Assembly (NCBI GenBank): GCA_016292255.1
Contig: JAEEZZ010000148.1
Location: 1-62,415 of the forward strand
Reading direction: 5' to 3'
DNA from: Oscillospiraceae bacterium
Lineage (GTDB): Bacteria; Bacillota; Clostridia; Oscillospirales; Oscillospiraceae
DNA length: 62,415 bases
A program made the position numbers and the translations under genes. Shown here in pieces: positions 1 to 9,206 of the stretch. The notes under the pieces were generated by a model. That model was not told where the DNA came from and did no database searches. It was given only the letters and a program-made list of their open reading frames with translations. Within the stretch, counting starts at the first letter, position 1. Every line of letters begins with the position of its first letter.

Positions 1-300
1 TACGATGGGGAAAGAGGAGTCACGCGCACTTACTTCTGGCCACAGGCAAAGACGATATTCTCTGGAAACCGTATCTGCAAAAGAGGCTAAGAATCGACGG
101 CATCCGGTGTGGAAAACACCTAGGCAGTCATTTTGGATATTCGAGGGATTACAGTGCGGACTCAGTGGCAATCGGGTACTGTGCACAGGCGACGGCACAG
201 CACAGGCATGAAAAGGGAACTGCCCGTTCGGTGACGACGGGTTGCCTGCGGGGAAAACCAACCCGACCTAAGCCGCAAGATTTACTTCGAGTATTGCCAC
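1..300 (+). ncRNA. Possible structured noncoding RNA upstream of the dxs operon
   Basis: No convincing protein gene is seen here; the short open frames lack family resemblance. The sequence folds locally: GGTGT/ACACC around 105-119, CTGTGC/GCACAG at 179-184 and 195-200, and CGGGTTG/CAACCCG at 238-244 and 259-265. The last stem shares bases with a competing CCCGT/ACGGG pairing, so the element could switch. I did not see the conserved blocks I would expect of RNase P RNA or tmRNA. It could be a clostridial ncRNA such as the raiA-motif type, a long leader of the operon, or merely spacer. The 5' end may lie outside the window. Confidence 0.35.
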
Positions 301-330
301 CACCCTTTCACACAGTTGAGGATTTATCAC

Positions 331-939
331 TTGAAACAAACAAACGAAGCATCCGAGAAATCGGATTCACGACATCGAAAAACCCGCAGCGGCGGCAAGT
401 CCGCCTCTCATATACGCTGGCTCGTTACCATTTTCCTGCTTGCGATGACCATCTCCGCAGCTTTTTCCTTTCTGTCTCAGGAGCTGCTGAGCGCGGCGTC
501 CCTGTTTGGGGCCTTTGTAATTTTGCTGACCATCATTGCCATAGGCATTTTCTTTGATCTGCTGGGCGTGGCGGTCACCGCCGCAGAGGAAAAGCCCTTC
601 CATTCCATGGCTGCCCGGAAGGTTCCGGGCGGAGCCGAGGGGATCTGGCTGCTCCGCAATGCAGGCAGGGTATCCTCTGTCTGCAACGACGTTGTAGGCG
701 ATATCTGCGGCATTATCTCCGGTGCGGCCGCCGCCGTTGTAGCGGCGGAGGCATACGCCAGTATGCAGCATCCCTCTCTGAGGGTAATCCAGTTGCTGCT
801 TTCGGCGCTGGTTGCTGCGCTGACGATCCTCGGCAAGGCGTTCTGCAAGCAGATCGCCCTGGATTATTCCACCACCATCGTGCATCGCGCGGCAAAGCTG
901 ATCTGGCGCTTCAAGCACCTGTTTTCCAGAAAAAAATAA
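331..939 (+). CDS. Conserved membrane protein of unknown function upstream of dxs
   Basis: About 202 residues. A polar basic N-terminus of about 30 residues is followed by two hydrophobic segments (roughly residues 30-50 and 58-80), a central soluble stretch rich in small residues, and a further hydrophobic helix near 145-165. The TTG at 331 is chosen because GAGG lies nine bases before it at 318-321; a TTG at 316 is the alternative. It sits nine bases before dxs and is probably co-transcribed with it. Similar proteins next to clostridial dxs are sometimes annotated as CorB-like transporters, but I see no CBS or transport motif, so the function is left open. Confidence 0.7.
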   Translation: MKQTNEASEKSDSRHRKTRSGGKSASHIRWLVTIFLLAMTISAAFSFLSQELLSAASLFGAFVILLTIIAIGIFFDLLGVAVTAAEEKPFHSMAARKVPGGAEGIWLLRNAGRVSSVCNDVVGDICGIISGAAAAVVAAEAYASMQHPSLRVIQLLLSALVAALTILGKAFCKQIALDYSTTIVHRAAKLIWRFKHLFSRKK

Positions 940-948
940 GATACAGAA

Positions 949-2790
949 ATGACTGATTTCATGCATTTTCCATCTACAGAGGAGCTTCGCGCCATGAAAG
1001 GGCCGGAGCTGAAAGCCCTCTGCAATGATATTCGCAGCTTCCTGGTGGAGCAGGTCTCCGCGTCCGGCGGCCATTTGGCGTCCAATCTGGGCGTCGTGGA
1101 GCTCACGGTCGCCATCCACCGTGTTTTTGATACATCCAAAGACCGACTGGTTTTTGACGTAGGGCACCAATCCTATGTGCATAAGCTTTTGACCGGCCGC
1201 GCCGACCGTTTTCCGACGCTTCGGCAGCTGGACGGCCTTGCCGGGTTTCCGAAGCCCAGCGAGAGCGTGCATGACGCCTTTATCGCCGGCCATGCGTCCA
1301 ACTCGGTATCCGTTGCCCTGGGAATGGCCCGGGCCCGGACACTGCGGGGGGAAGACTACAATGTGATCGCGCTGATGGGAGACGGTGCTCTGACGGGCGG
1401 CCTGGCCTACGAGGGCTTGAATGACGCGGGCTCCAGCGGGGAGCCGCTGATCGTCATCCTCAACGACAACGGGATGTCCATTATGCCCAACGTAGGCGCG
1501 ATGGCGAAGCACCTCTCCAATATCCGGCAAAGGCCCAGCTACTACCAGCTCAAAAAGGCCTGGCGTTCCGCCACGGAATCGACCGGCGTGGGCCGCGCCA
1601 TTTATAACGGCGTCCACCATTTCAAGGAGGGCTTGAAAAAGCGCCTGATCAGCTCCAATATGTTCAACGATATGGGCTATGAGTACTTCGGCCCTGTGGA
1701 CGGACATGACGTGGAAAAGCTGACCTGGCAGCTGATGCAGGCCAGAGATCTGAAAAAGCCCGTGATCCTGCACGTGATCACGCAAAAAGGAAAGGGCTAT
1801 CAGCCGGCGGAGGAGAACCCCGATCTGTTCCACGGCATCGGCGCCTTCGATCCGAAGACCGGCGCCGCCGCAGGAGGCGGGCCCATCTGCTTCTCCAAGA
1901 CCTTCGGAACCACCCTTACCGCCCTTGCGGACGCCGACCCCAGGATCTGCGCCATCACTGCCGCCATGCAGAGCGGCACAGGCCTGGATCCCTTTGCCGC
2001 CAAGCATCCGGAGCGCTTCGGTGACGCGGGCATAGCGGAGGGCCACGCCGTGGCAATGGCCGCCGGCCTTGCCAAGCAGGGGATGATCCCTGTGGTTGCG
2101 ATCTATTCCACCTTCCTCCAGCGGGCCTATGATATGCTGATCCACGATGTTGCGATCCTGCAGCTTCATGTGGTGTTTGCGGTGGATCGGGCCGGCCTGG
2201 TTGGGGCTGACGGCGAGACCCACCACGGGGTCTTCGACGTAGGCTTTTTGCGGCAGGTCCCCGGTATGCGGATCCTCTGCCCCGCGAACCAGGCCGAGCT
2301 TGCAGCGATGCTGAGGACTGCTGTTCTGGATATGGACGGCCCGGTTGCGGTTCGCTATCCCCGCGGCTGTGACGGCCGCTATACGGAAGTCTGCAAGGAT
2401 CCCGTCCTGCGGCAGGGAAAGGATCTGACTCTCTGCGCCTACGGCACCATGATCAACACCGTTCTGGATGCCGCGGATCTTCTGGCCGCCCAGGGGATCG
2501 ACGCGGAGGTGGTGAAGCTGAACGGGATCCGTCCGCCGGACGGTGCCTGCCGCATCTCCGCGCAGAAGACCGGCGTGCTCCTGTTCGCGGAGGAGTGCCC
2601 CACCCACGTGGGTATCTATGACGAGATCGCCGCCGATCCCGCTTTGTCTGCCGTCAGGAAGCGCTGCCTGGATCTTGGCGAGGGCTTCATTCAGCACGGC
2701 CCCGTTCCTGCGCTGCTTCATCGAGCTGGCCTGGACGCGGAGAGCCTCTGTCGGGCAGCGCTGGAGCTGTGCAGGGAGGTGGAAGGATGA
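949..2790 (+). CDS. dxs: 1-deoxy-D-xylulose-5-phosphate synthase
   Basis: The 613-residue product is normal length for DXS, the thiamine-diphosphate enzyme that condenses pyruvate and glyceraldehyde 3-phosphate in the first step of the MEP isoprenoid pathway. The TPP-binding signature GDGALTGG followed by EGLND lies near residues 144-160, DVGHQSYVHK near 65, and the transketolase pyrimidine domain carries GIAEGHAV and DRAGLVGADGETHHG. A C-terminal transketolase domain closes the protein. The start at 949 has no strong ribosome site; ATG at 961 is an alternative. The stop overlaps the tlyA start by ATGA, which suggests translational coupling. Confidence 0.96.
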   Translation: MTDFMHFPSTEELRAMKGPELKALCNDIRSFLVEQVSASGGHLASNLGVVELTVAIHRVFDTSKDRLVFDVGHQSYVHKLLTGRADRFPTLRQLDGLAGFPKPSESVHDAFIAGHASNSVSVALGMARARTLRGEDYNVIALMGDGALTGGLAYEGLNDAGSSGEPLIVILNDNGMSIMPNVGAMAKHLSNIRQRPSYYQLKKAWRSATESTGVGRAIYNGVHHFKEGLKKRLISSNMFNDMGYEYFGPVDGHDVEKLTWQLMQARDLKKPVILHVITQKGKGYQPAEENPDLFHGIGAFDPKTGAAAGGGPICFSKTFGTTLTALADADPRICAITAAMQSGTGLDPFAAKHPERFGDAGIAEGHAVAMAAGLAKQGMIPVVAIYSTFLQRAYDMLIHDVAILQLHVVFAVDRAGLVGADGETHHGVFDVGFLRQVPGMRILCPANQAELAAMLRTAVLDMDGPVAVRYPRGCDGRYTEVCKDPVLRQGKDLTLCAYGTMINTVLDAADLLAAQGIDAEVVKLNGIRPPDGACRISAQKTGVLLFAEECPTHVGIYDEIAADPALSAVRKRCLDLGEGFIQHGPVPALLHRAGLDAESLCRAALELCREVEG

Positions 2791-3596
2791 AGAGCAAGGA
2801 ACGCCTGGACGTTCTGCTGACCGAGCAGGGTCACGCGGAATCCAGAGCCAAGGCGCAGGCGCTCATTATGTCCGGCCTGGTTTACGTGGACGGACAGAAG
2901 GTGGATAAGCCCGGCTTCTCGGTGGAAGCGACCCAGAAGATCGAGGTTCGCGGCGCGGCCTGCCCCTATGTCAGCCGCGGCGGGCTGAAGCTGGAAAAGG
3001 CCCTGCGGGACTTTGGCGTGCATCCCACCGGCTTCGTCTGTTCCGATTCCGGCGCCTCCACCGGCGGCTTTACCGACTGCCTGCTGCAGCAGGGCGCGAA
3101 AAAAGTGTTTGCCATTGACGTGGGCTACGGTCAGCTTGCCTGGAAGATCCGGAACGATCCGCGAGTCGTGTGCATGGAGCGCACAAACATCCGCAACGTG
3201 ACGCCTGCCGACCTGGGGGAAGCGCTGGACCTGTCCGTGATAGACGTTTCCTTCATTTCCTTGAAGCTGGTGCTGCCGGTGATCTACGAGCTGCTGAAGC
3301 CTGAGGGACAGGTGCTCTGCTTGATCAAGCCGCAGTTCGAAGCCGGGAAAGAAAAGGTTGGGAAGAAGGGCGTCGTCCGGGATCCAGCGGTGCATCGGGA
3401 GGTTTTGGAGAATTTCCTTGCTGTGTCCCGCGAGCTCGGGTTCACCCTGCGGAATCTCACCTTCTCGCCGGTCAAGGGCCCGGAGGGCAATATCGAATTC
3501 TTGGGCCATCTGTCCAAGGCTCCGGCTGCCGTCCCCTTTGAACCGGACATCCCGACCATTGTTTCCAACGCCCATGAGGAGTTGAAAAAAGAGTAA
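2787..3596 (+). CDS. tlyA: TlyA-family rRNA 2'-O-methyltransferase
   Basis: The 269-residue product has an N-terminal S4 RNA-binding domain (about residues 1-60, with RLDVLLTEQGHAESR) and an FtsJ-like SAM-dependent methyltransferase domain with the glycine-rich segment SGASTGGFTDCLL. TlyA enzymes 2'-O-methylate cytidines in 16S and 23S rRNA; the family is also called YqxC in Bacillus. The ATG at 2787 overlaps the dxs stop, and GGGAGG lies just upstream inside dxs, so I prefer it to the upstream in-frame ATG at 2769. Its position between dxs and nadK is the usual clostridial arrangement. Confidence 0.93.
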   Translation: MKSKERLDVLLTEQGHAESRAKAQALIMSGLVYVDGQKVDKPGFSVEATQKIEVRGAACPYVSRGGLKLEKALRDFGVHPTGFVCSDSGASTGGFTDCLLQQGAKKVFAIDVGYGQLAWKIRNDPRVVCMERTNIRNVTPADLGEALDLSVIDVSFISLKLVLPVIYELLKPEGQVLCLIKPQFEAGKEKVGKKGVVRDPAVHREVLENFLAVSRELGFTLRNLTFSPVKGPEGNIEFLGHLSKAPAAVPFEPDIPTIVSNAHEELKKE

Positions 3597-3597
3597 G

Positions 3598-4458
3598 ATG
3601 AAAAAAATCGTTATGACCCCCAACCCCTATCGGGATCGGGATTTCGCCTGCGTCTTAGAGGCAAAGCGGATCCTGGAATCCGTCGGCGTTGCGGTAAAGA
3701 TCTGCCTTGCCTTCGACGTGGATCCCTGCTTTGAGCTTCCTGCGGGCGTTCCGCTTTCGGATCTGCAGGAGGAGATCAAGACCGCCGATGCGCTGATCTG
3801 CTTCGGCGGCGACGGCACGATCCTCCACGCGTCCAAGCTGGCGATGCGGCGCGAGATACCGATCCTCGGCGTCAACATCGGCACAGTGGGCTTTATGGCC
3901 GAGCTGGAATCCAGCGAAATGGAGCTGCTTCGCAAGCTTGCGACGGATGATTATTCCATCGATGAACGAATGACCATCTATGTCCGGTTGATCCATGAAG
4001 GCAAGGTGATCCATCGGGACGTGGCGCTGAACGACGCCGTTGTGACCAAGGGAGCCGTTGCCCGGGTGATCCAGACCTCCGTGTTCCTGGACGGTGTGGA
4101 GGCCATGAACTTTTCCGGCGACGGCTTGATCGCCGCTACGCCTACCGGCTCCACCGCCTATTCCATGTCTGCCGGCGGCCCGATCGTGGAGCCCCAGGCT
4201 GACAATATCATTCTGACCCCGATCTGCGCCCATAATCTCCAGCCCCGCAGCCTAATCGCCTCCCCCAACCGGCGGGTAGAGATCCAGGTGGGGCGGATCA
4301 ATCGCCGCAACGCCTTCTTGTCCGTAGACGGCGGAAAGGCCCTGCGTGTCTTCACCGGCGATAAGATCCTTCTGGAAATGGGCAATCAAAAGACCAAACT
4401 GTTGAAATTGAAGAACACTACGTTCTTTGATATAGTGAAGTCGAAACTCAACCAGTAA
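3598..4458 (+). CDS. nadK: NAD kinase
   Basis: The 286-residue ATP-NAD kinase makes NADP+. The diagnostic GGDGT motif lies near residues 65-69 (CFGGDGTILHA), followed by NIGTVGFM, NDAVVTKG near 142 and PTGSTAYSMSAGGPIV near 182. It starts one base after the tlyA stop and is clearly in the same operon. Nothing unusual was seen in length or motifs. Confidence 0.96.
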   Translation: MKKIVMTPNPYRDRDFACVLEAKRILESVGVAVKICLAFDVDPCFELPAGVPLSDLQEEIKTADALICFGGDGTILHASKLAMRREIPILGVNIGTVGFMAELESSEMELLRKLATDDYSIDERMTIYVRLIHEGKVIHRDVALNDAVVTKGAVARVIQTSVFLDGVEAMNFSGDGLIAATPTGSTAYSMSAGGPIVEPQADNIILTPICAHNLQPRSLIASPNRRVEIQVGRINRRNAFLSVDGGKALRVFTGDKILLEMGNQKTKLLKLKNTTFFDIVKSKLNQ

Positions 4459-4487
4459 CTTAGAGACGAGAAATGGAGTAAAACATT

Positions 4488-4940
4488 ATGAAATCACAAA
4501 GACAGACCAAGATCATGGAGATCATCGCCTCCAAGGACATCGAGACCCAGGAACAGCTTCTGGAGGAGCTTCGTCAGGCAGGTTTCCACAGCACCCAGGC
4601 AACCATCTCCCGCGATATCAAGGAGCTTCGGATCCTGAAGGATCTGACTGCAATGGGAACCTATCGGTATTCCATCGGAACGAAGGAAACCTCCGGCGCA
4701 TTTTCCAACCGGCTGAATGCCATTTTCAAGGAGAGCGTGATCAGCTACGACTATGCACAGAACATCGTCGTGGTCAAGACCCTTCCCACGCTGGCTCCCG
4801 CGGCCGGGCGTGCCATCGACGCCATGAATATGTCTGTGGTCGTCGGTACCCTGGCCGGCGACGACACCCTGCTGATCATCATGCGGGATGTGCAGTCCGC
4901 CATCGGCTTCTGCATCGAGATCAAGAAACTGCTTGACTGA
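4488..4940 (+). CDS. argR: Arginine repressor
   Basis: The 150-residue protein has the ArgR layout: an N-terminal winged helix-turn-helix (about residues 5-65, with TQATISRDIKELRI) and a C-terminal hexamerisation and arginine-binding domain with the GTLAGDDTLLII signature. In Clostridia argR usually sits between nadK and recN, as here. It is expected to bind ARG boxes at arginine biosynthesis genes when arginine is plentiful; no such operon lies in the window. A GGAG lies 11 bases before the start. Confidence 0.95.
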   Translation: MKSQRQTKIMEIIASKDIETQEQLLEELRQAGFHSTQATISRDIKELRILKDLTAMGTYRYSIGTKETSGAFSNRLNAIFKESVISYDYAQNIVVVKTLPTLAPAAGRAIDAMNMSVVVGTLAGDDTLLIIMRDVQSAIGFCIEIKKLLD

Positions 4941-4943
4941 TCT

Positions 4944-6590
4944 ATGCTGACACTCCTGCACATCGAAAACATTGCTGTCATCGAAGCCGCTGACATCAGC
5001 TTTGACCGGGGGTTCAACGTCCTGACCGGCGAGACCGGCGCAGGCAAATCCATCATCATCGACGCCATCTCCGCCATCCTCGGAGAACGCGCCTACCGGG
5101 AGGTGATCCGTACCGGTGCCGACCGCGCGTTCGTGTCCGCCGTTTTCGATGGGATCCCGGAACTGGCCTGGTTTTCCCAGTACCAAGTTCCCTATGAGGA
5201 CGAGCTTCTGATCCAGCGGGAGATATTTCTCGACGGACGGAACCTTTGCAAGGTCAACGGGCGGGGCGTGACGGTAAGCCAGCTTCGCGCGCTGGGAATG
5301 CAGCTCATCTCGATCCACGGTCAGCATGACTCACAGCAGCTCTTCGACGAGCAGACCCATTTGGGGATGCTTGACGCCTTTTCGGCGGACGGAGAGCTGC
5401 TGGAGGAGTATGCTGTCGCATGGGAGAAGGTCAAGGCCTGCAAGGCGGCCATGGATCGCCTGTCTATGGACGAGAATGAAAAGGCCAGGCGGCAGGAGAT
5501 GCTCCAATACCAGATCAAAGAGCTGGAAAAGGCCGACCTGCACCCGGGCGAGGATGAAGCGCTGGAGCAGCGGCAGCGACTGCTGATGCACGGAGAGAAG
5601 CTCTCCGCCGCGGTACAGGACGCGATCACCTCCCTGGATGGAGACGAAGACAGCAACGGCGCTTCCGAACTGCTGGACGAGGCAATATCTCGTCTGGCAG
5701 GCGTTTTGCGCTTTGACGAGGGCCTGTCCGGCGTGCATGACAAAATGCGGGAGCTCAGCTTTACGCTCTCCGATCTCTGCGAGGAGCTTCGGGATTACCG
5801 GGACGGTCTCGGCTATTCCGAGGAGGAGATCGACGGGATCGGCGCCAGATTGGATCTGATCCAGAAACTCAAACGAAAATACGGCTCCGACTGTGCCCAG
5901 ATGCTGGACTATCTGGCCAAGGCCAAGGCGGAGCTGGACGATATTATCTTTGCAGACGAAAAGCTGAAGCAGGCTGAGAAAGCGTATTCCGCCGCGGTGG
6001 ATGCGGCCTCAGCCATCGCACTTCGTCTGCGAAGCGCCCGCAAGGAGGCGGGCGCAAGGCTCGAACAGCGGATCTGCGACGAGCTGTCCGAGTTGAATAT
6101 GCCCAAGGTGCAGTTCCTCTGCGAGTTTACCCAGGTTCCTCTGGGCCCGGAGGGGCTGGACGCGCTGCGCTTTTTGATGAGCGCCAACCTGGGCGAGGCG
6201 GTGAAGCCCCTTGCCAAGGTCGCGTCGGGCGGTGAGCTTGCCCGGATCATGCTGGCCATGAAGAACGTCATGGCCGCCCACGACCGGGTCTCCACCATGA
6301 TCTTCGACGAGGTGGACGCCGGCGTCTCCGGCCGGGCCGCCCAGAAGGTGGCGGAAAAGCTCCGCAAGGTGGCGGAGGGACGCCAGGTTCTCTGCGTGAC
6401 CCATCTGCCCCAGATCGCTGCCCTGGCTGAGCACCATTTGCTGATCGAAAAGACCGAGCGGCAGGGGAGGACCTATACGGAGGTCAACGCCCTGGATCGG
6501 CCCGGCCGTGTCCGGGAGCTTGCCCGTATGATCGGCGGCGCGGAGATCACCCCGACGACGCTGAAAAGCGCGGAGGAAATGCTTGTTTAA
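4944..6590 (+). CDS. recN: DNA repair protein RecN
   Basis: The 548-residue SMC-like ATPase acts in double-strand break repair. Walker A GETGAGKS lies near residues 29-36, a long coiled coil spans about 150-360, the ABC signature VASGGELAR lies near 428, and Walker B MIFDEVDAGVSG near 452. The start follows the argR stop by three bases and lacks a clear Shine-Dalgarno, which suggests coupling. Length and motif order are typical. Confidence 0.95.
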   Translation: MLTLLHIENIAVIEAADISFDRGFNVLTGETGAGKSIIIDAISAILGERAYREVIRTGADRAFVSAVFDGIPELAWFSQYQVPYEDELLIQREIFLDGRNLCKVNGRGVTVSQLRALGMQLISIHGQHDSQQLFDEQTHLGMLDAFSADGELLEEYAVAWEKVKACKAAMDRLSMDENEKARRQEMLQYQIKELEKADLHPGEDEALEQRQRLLMHGEKLSAAVQDAITSLDGDEDSNGASELLDEAISRLAGVLRFDEGLSGVHDKMRELSFTLSDLCEELRDYRDGLGYSEEEIDGIGARLDLIQKLKRKYGSDCAQMLDYLAKAKAELDDIIFADEKLKQAEKAYSAAVDAASAIALRLRSARKEAGARLEQRICDELSELNMPKVQFLCEFTQVPLGPEGLDALRFLMSANLGEAVKPLAKVASGGELARIMLAMKNVMAAHDRVSTMIFDEVDAGVSGRAAQKVAEKLRKVAEGRQVLCVTHLPQIAALAEHHLLIEKTERQGRTYTEVNALDRPGRVRELARMIGGAEITPTTLKSAEEMLV

Positions 6591-6620
6591 CGCAAATAAT
6601 TGGAAAGAGGATACGAAACA

Positions 6621-7847
6621 ATGGGAATTTATGAAGAACTTGTCGCCCGTGGGCTGCTCGCCCAGGTAACGAATGAGGCCGAGATCCGGGAGATGATCAA
6701 CGCCGGAAAAGCCACCTTCTACATCGGCTTTGACTGCACGGCAGACAGCCTCACCGCCGGGCATTTTATGGCCCTGACCCTGATGAAGCGGCTGCAGATG
6801 GCCGGCAACAAGCCCATCGCTCTGATCGGCGGCGGCACCACCATGATCGGCGACCCCTCCGGCCGTACCGATATGCGGAAGATGCTCACCAAGGAGGACA
6901 TTAACCACAACGCCGAATGCTTCAAGAAGCAGATGTCCCGCTTTATTGAATTCGGTGAGGGCAAGGCGCAGATGGTCAACAACGCCGACTGGCTGCTGGA
7001 TCTGAACTACGTGGAGCTGCTGCGGGAGGTGGGCGCCTGCTTCTCCGTCAACAATATGCTTCGCGCCGAGTGCTACAAGCAGCGGATGGAGAAGGGTCTG
7101 TCCTTCCTGGAGTTCAACTACATGATCATGCAGTCCTACGACTTCTACTACCTCTTCCAGCACTACGGCTGCAATATGCAGTTCGGCGGCGACGACCAGT
7201 GGTCCAATATGCTGGGCGGCACAGAGCTGATCCGCCGCAAGCTGGGCAAGGACGCCCACTGCATGACCATCACCCTGCTGACGGATTCCCAGGGCAAGAA
7301 GATGGGCAAGACCGCCGGCAACGCCGTCTGGCTGGATCCCAACAAGACCAGCCCCTTCGAGTTCTTCCAGTACTGGCGCAACGTGAGCGACGCGGACGTG
7401 CTCAAGTGCATCCGTATGCTCACCTTCCTGCCCCTGGAGCAGATCGACGAGATGGACAAGTGGGAGGGCGAGCAGCTCAACAAGGCCAAGGAGATCCTGG
7501 CCTACGAGCTGACCAAAATGGTTCACGGCGAAGAGGAGGCCGAAAAGGCCCAGAACGCGGCCAGAGCCCTCTTTGCGGGCGGCGTGTCCGACGAGAATAT
7601 GCCTACCACCGAGCTTTCCGAGGCTGATCTGACCGACGGCCGGATCGACGTGATCACGGTTCTGACGCTCTGCAAGCTGGCAAGCTCCCGTTCCGATGCC
7701 CGCAAGCTGATCCAGGGCGGCGGGATCACGGTCAACGAGGAAAAGGTCACTGCCTTCGATCTGAGCTTCCAGGCCGATGAGCTTCGCAGCGGTCTGCATA
7801 TCCGTAAGGGAAAGAAAGTCCACCACAAGGCGATCCTCAAAGGCTGA
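6621..7847 (+). CDS. tyrS: Tyrosyl-tRNA synthetase
   Basis: The 408-residue class Ic synthetase charges tRNA-Tyr. The HIGH-like segment DSLTAGHF lies near residue 40, the tyrosine-binding YMIMQSYDF segment and GGDDQWSN follow, and the KMSKS-type loop reads KKMGKT. The C-terminus carries an S4-like domain (SRSDARKLIQGGGITVN). I chose ATG 6621 over the upstream TTG at 6600 because GAGG sits at a proper distance before it. No T-box leader is apparent in the short gap after recN. Confidence 0.96.
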   Translation: MGIYEELVARGLLAQVTNEAEIREMINAGKATFYIGFDCTADSLTAGHFMALTLMKRLQMAGNKPIALIGGGTTMIGDPSGRTDMRKMLTKEDINHNAECFKKQMSRFIEFGEGKAQMVNNADWLLDLNYVELLREVGACFSVNNMLRAECYKQRMEKGLSFLEFNYMIMQSYDFYYLFQHYGCNMQFGGDDQWSNMLGGTELIRRKLGKDAHCMTITLLTDSQGKKMGKTAGNAVWLDPNKTSPFEFFQYWRNVSDADVLKCIRMLTFLPLEQIDEMDKWEGEQLNKAKEILAYELTKMVHGEEEAEKAQNAARALFAGGVSDENMPTTELSEADLTDGRIDVITVLTLCKLASSRSDARKLIQGGGITVNEEKVTAFDLSFQADELRSGLHIRKGKKVHHKAILKG

Positions 7848-7894
7848 AAAACCACATTTGACATAGAGAAATAAACGTCAAGGAGGCTTTAGCT

Positions 7895-9205
7895 GTGTCT
7901 CAGATTACGACCCAATTCCGCTCATCCTTCAACGGTTACAACCGGGAGGACGTGGTCGATTTTATCGACCGGATGACCCACGCGCATGAGGATGCGTTGG
8001 AACGACTGCAAAAGGCGAACGCCAAGCTCAAGGAGGAGCTGGAGGAGGCAAATCAAGCACTTTCCGCTGCAAAAGAGAACAATGAGGCAGAAAGGGCACT
8101 TGCCGACGCGCAGGCGCTGGCTGAGGATCTTCGCAGTCAGAATGATGATCTTGCAGATCAGAATCAGAGTCTGAAGGAGCAGTTGACGCGCCTGCGTGCG
8201 GAGCGCGACGCAGAGACGGTTCCTCTGCTCAAGGAGCACGAAGAAGCGCAGAATCGTCTGAAGCAGGAGAACGCCATGCTTCGGGCGGAGCTGGCTGAGG
8301 TGAATCATGCCCTTTCCACCGCACGGAATAATACCGAGGCAGAAACGGCCATCAACAACGCCCGGAATATGATCGCAGTGCTCCGGAATGACAGTGAGCA
8401 GCTTTCTGGCCGCGTCCGAAGCCTGGAGGAGGAGTTGGAGCAAGTCCGTTCGGAGCATTCGGCTGAGACAGAATCTATGAACCGCGCCCATGAGGAGGCG
8501 CTCTCCGAGCTGCAAAACGCCAACGCGGAGCTTCAGGAAGAGCTGGCCGCCGCCAAGGAGGCGCTGGCCGCCGCATCGGATCACCGTGAGCAGACGGAGG
8601 AGCTGGAACAACTGCGAAATGCGAACGCCGAGCTGCGTGAGGCGCTGACCGCTGCCAAGGAGGAGCTGGCGGCCGCTAAGGAGGCGGCTGAGGCCCCTGT
8701 TGAAGATCCCGAAATGGAGCAGGCTCTCTGCGAGGCCCACACTGTGATCGCGGATCTGACCGGCAGCAAGGAAGTGCTGGAGGCCCGAGTCCAAAGCCTG
8801 GAGGAGGAGCTGGAGCAAGTCCGCTCCCAGCGGGAGGCCGATGCCGCGCTTCTTGCCCAGACCCAGGAGCAGCTGAACGCCATGGATGCTCCTGCACAGA
8901 AGGCTGACGCAAGAGATTATGCGGAGCTGGAGCTGGCGGCGTACCGCCGGGCCGAGCAGACGGAGCGTCTGGCGCGTGACCGGGCCAGGGACGTCTATCG
9001 CAAGGTGCAGGATACCTTCGAGCAGGCAAACGATACCATGAGCACCTGCCACGGAGAGCTGGAACAGCTCTGCCAGGTGCTGAGCACGAATGTCAATGAG
9101 ATGCTGTCCGTGCTGAGCAGACTGAACAGTACCTATCAACAGACGGAGGAATCCTTCGCGGAGATCGGCGCGCGCGACCGCCAGCTGCTGGAGGAGAGTA
9201 TTTAA
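7895..9205 (+). CDS. DivIVA-domain coiled-coil protein
   Basis: The 436-residue protein starts at GTG with AGGAGG at 7881-7886. The first about 35 residues match the DivIVA membrane-anchor region (FNGYNREDVVDFIDRM). The rest is almost unbroken coiled coil, with repeated Glu-Leu-rich blocks such as SLEEELEQVRS occurring twice at about residues 175 and 300, which suggests internal duplication. DivIVA proteins mark negatively curved membrane at septa and poles; a scaffold role in division is inferred. It overlaps no neighbour, but the next gene begins two bases after its stop. Confidence 0.85.
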   Translation: MSQITTQFRSSFNGYNREDVVDFIDRMTHAHEDALERLQKANAKLKEELEEANQALSAAKENNEAERALADAQALAEDLRSQNDDLADQNQSLKEQLTRLRAERDAETVPLLKEHEEAQNRLKQENAMLRAELAEVNHALSTARNNTEAETAINNARNMIAVLRNDSEQLSGRVRSLEEELEQVRSEHSAETESMNRAHEEALSELQNANAELQEELAAAKEALAAASDHREQTEELEQLRNANAELREALTAAKEELAAAKEAAEAPVEDPEMEQALCEAHTVIADLTGSKEVLEARVQSLEEELEQVRSQREADAALLAQTQEQLNAMDAPAQKADARDYAELELAAYRRAEQTERLARDRARDVYRKVQDTFEQANDTMSTCHGELEQLCQVLSTNVNEMLSVLSRLNSTYQQTEESFAEIGARDRQLLEESI

Positions 9206-9206
9206 G

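Noticed and set aside
1-300. RNase P RNA or tmRNA
   Set aside because: The conserved GAGGAAAGTC block of RNase P and the tRNA-like ends of tmRNA were not found.
367-2721. 784-codon minus-strand frame across dxs
   Set aside because: It lies opposite the well-supported dxs gene and its translation has no family features; GC-rich codon use keeps the antisense frame open.
6009-7826. 605-codon minus-strand frame across recN and tyrS
   Set aside because: Antisense shadow of two clear genes; it crosses their boundary without any ribosome site or motif.
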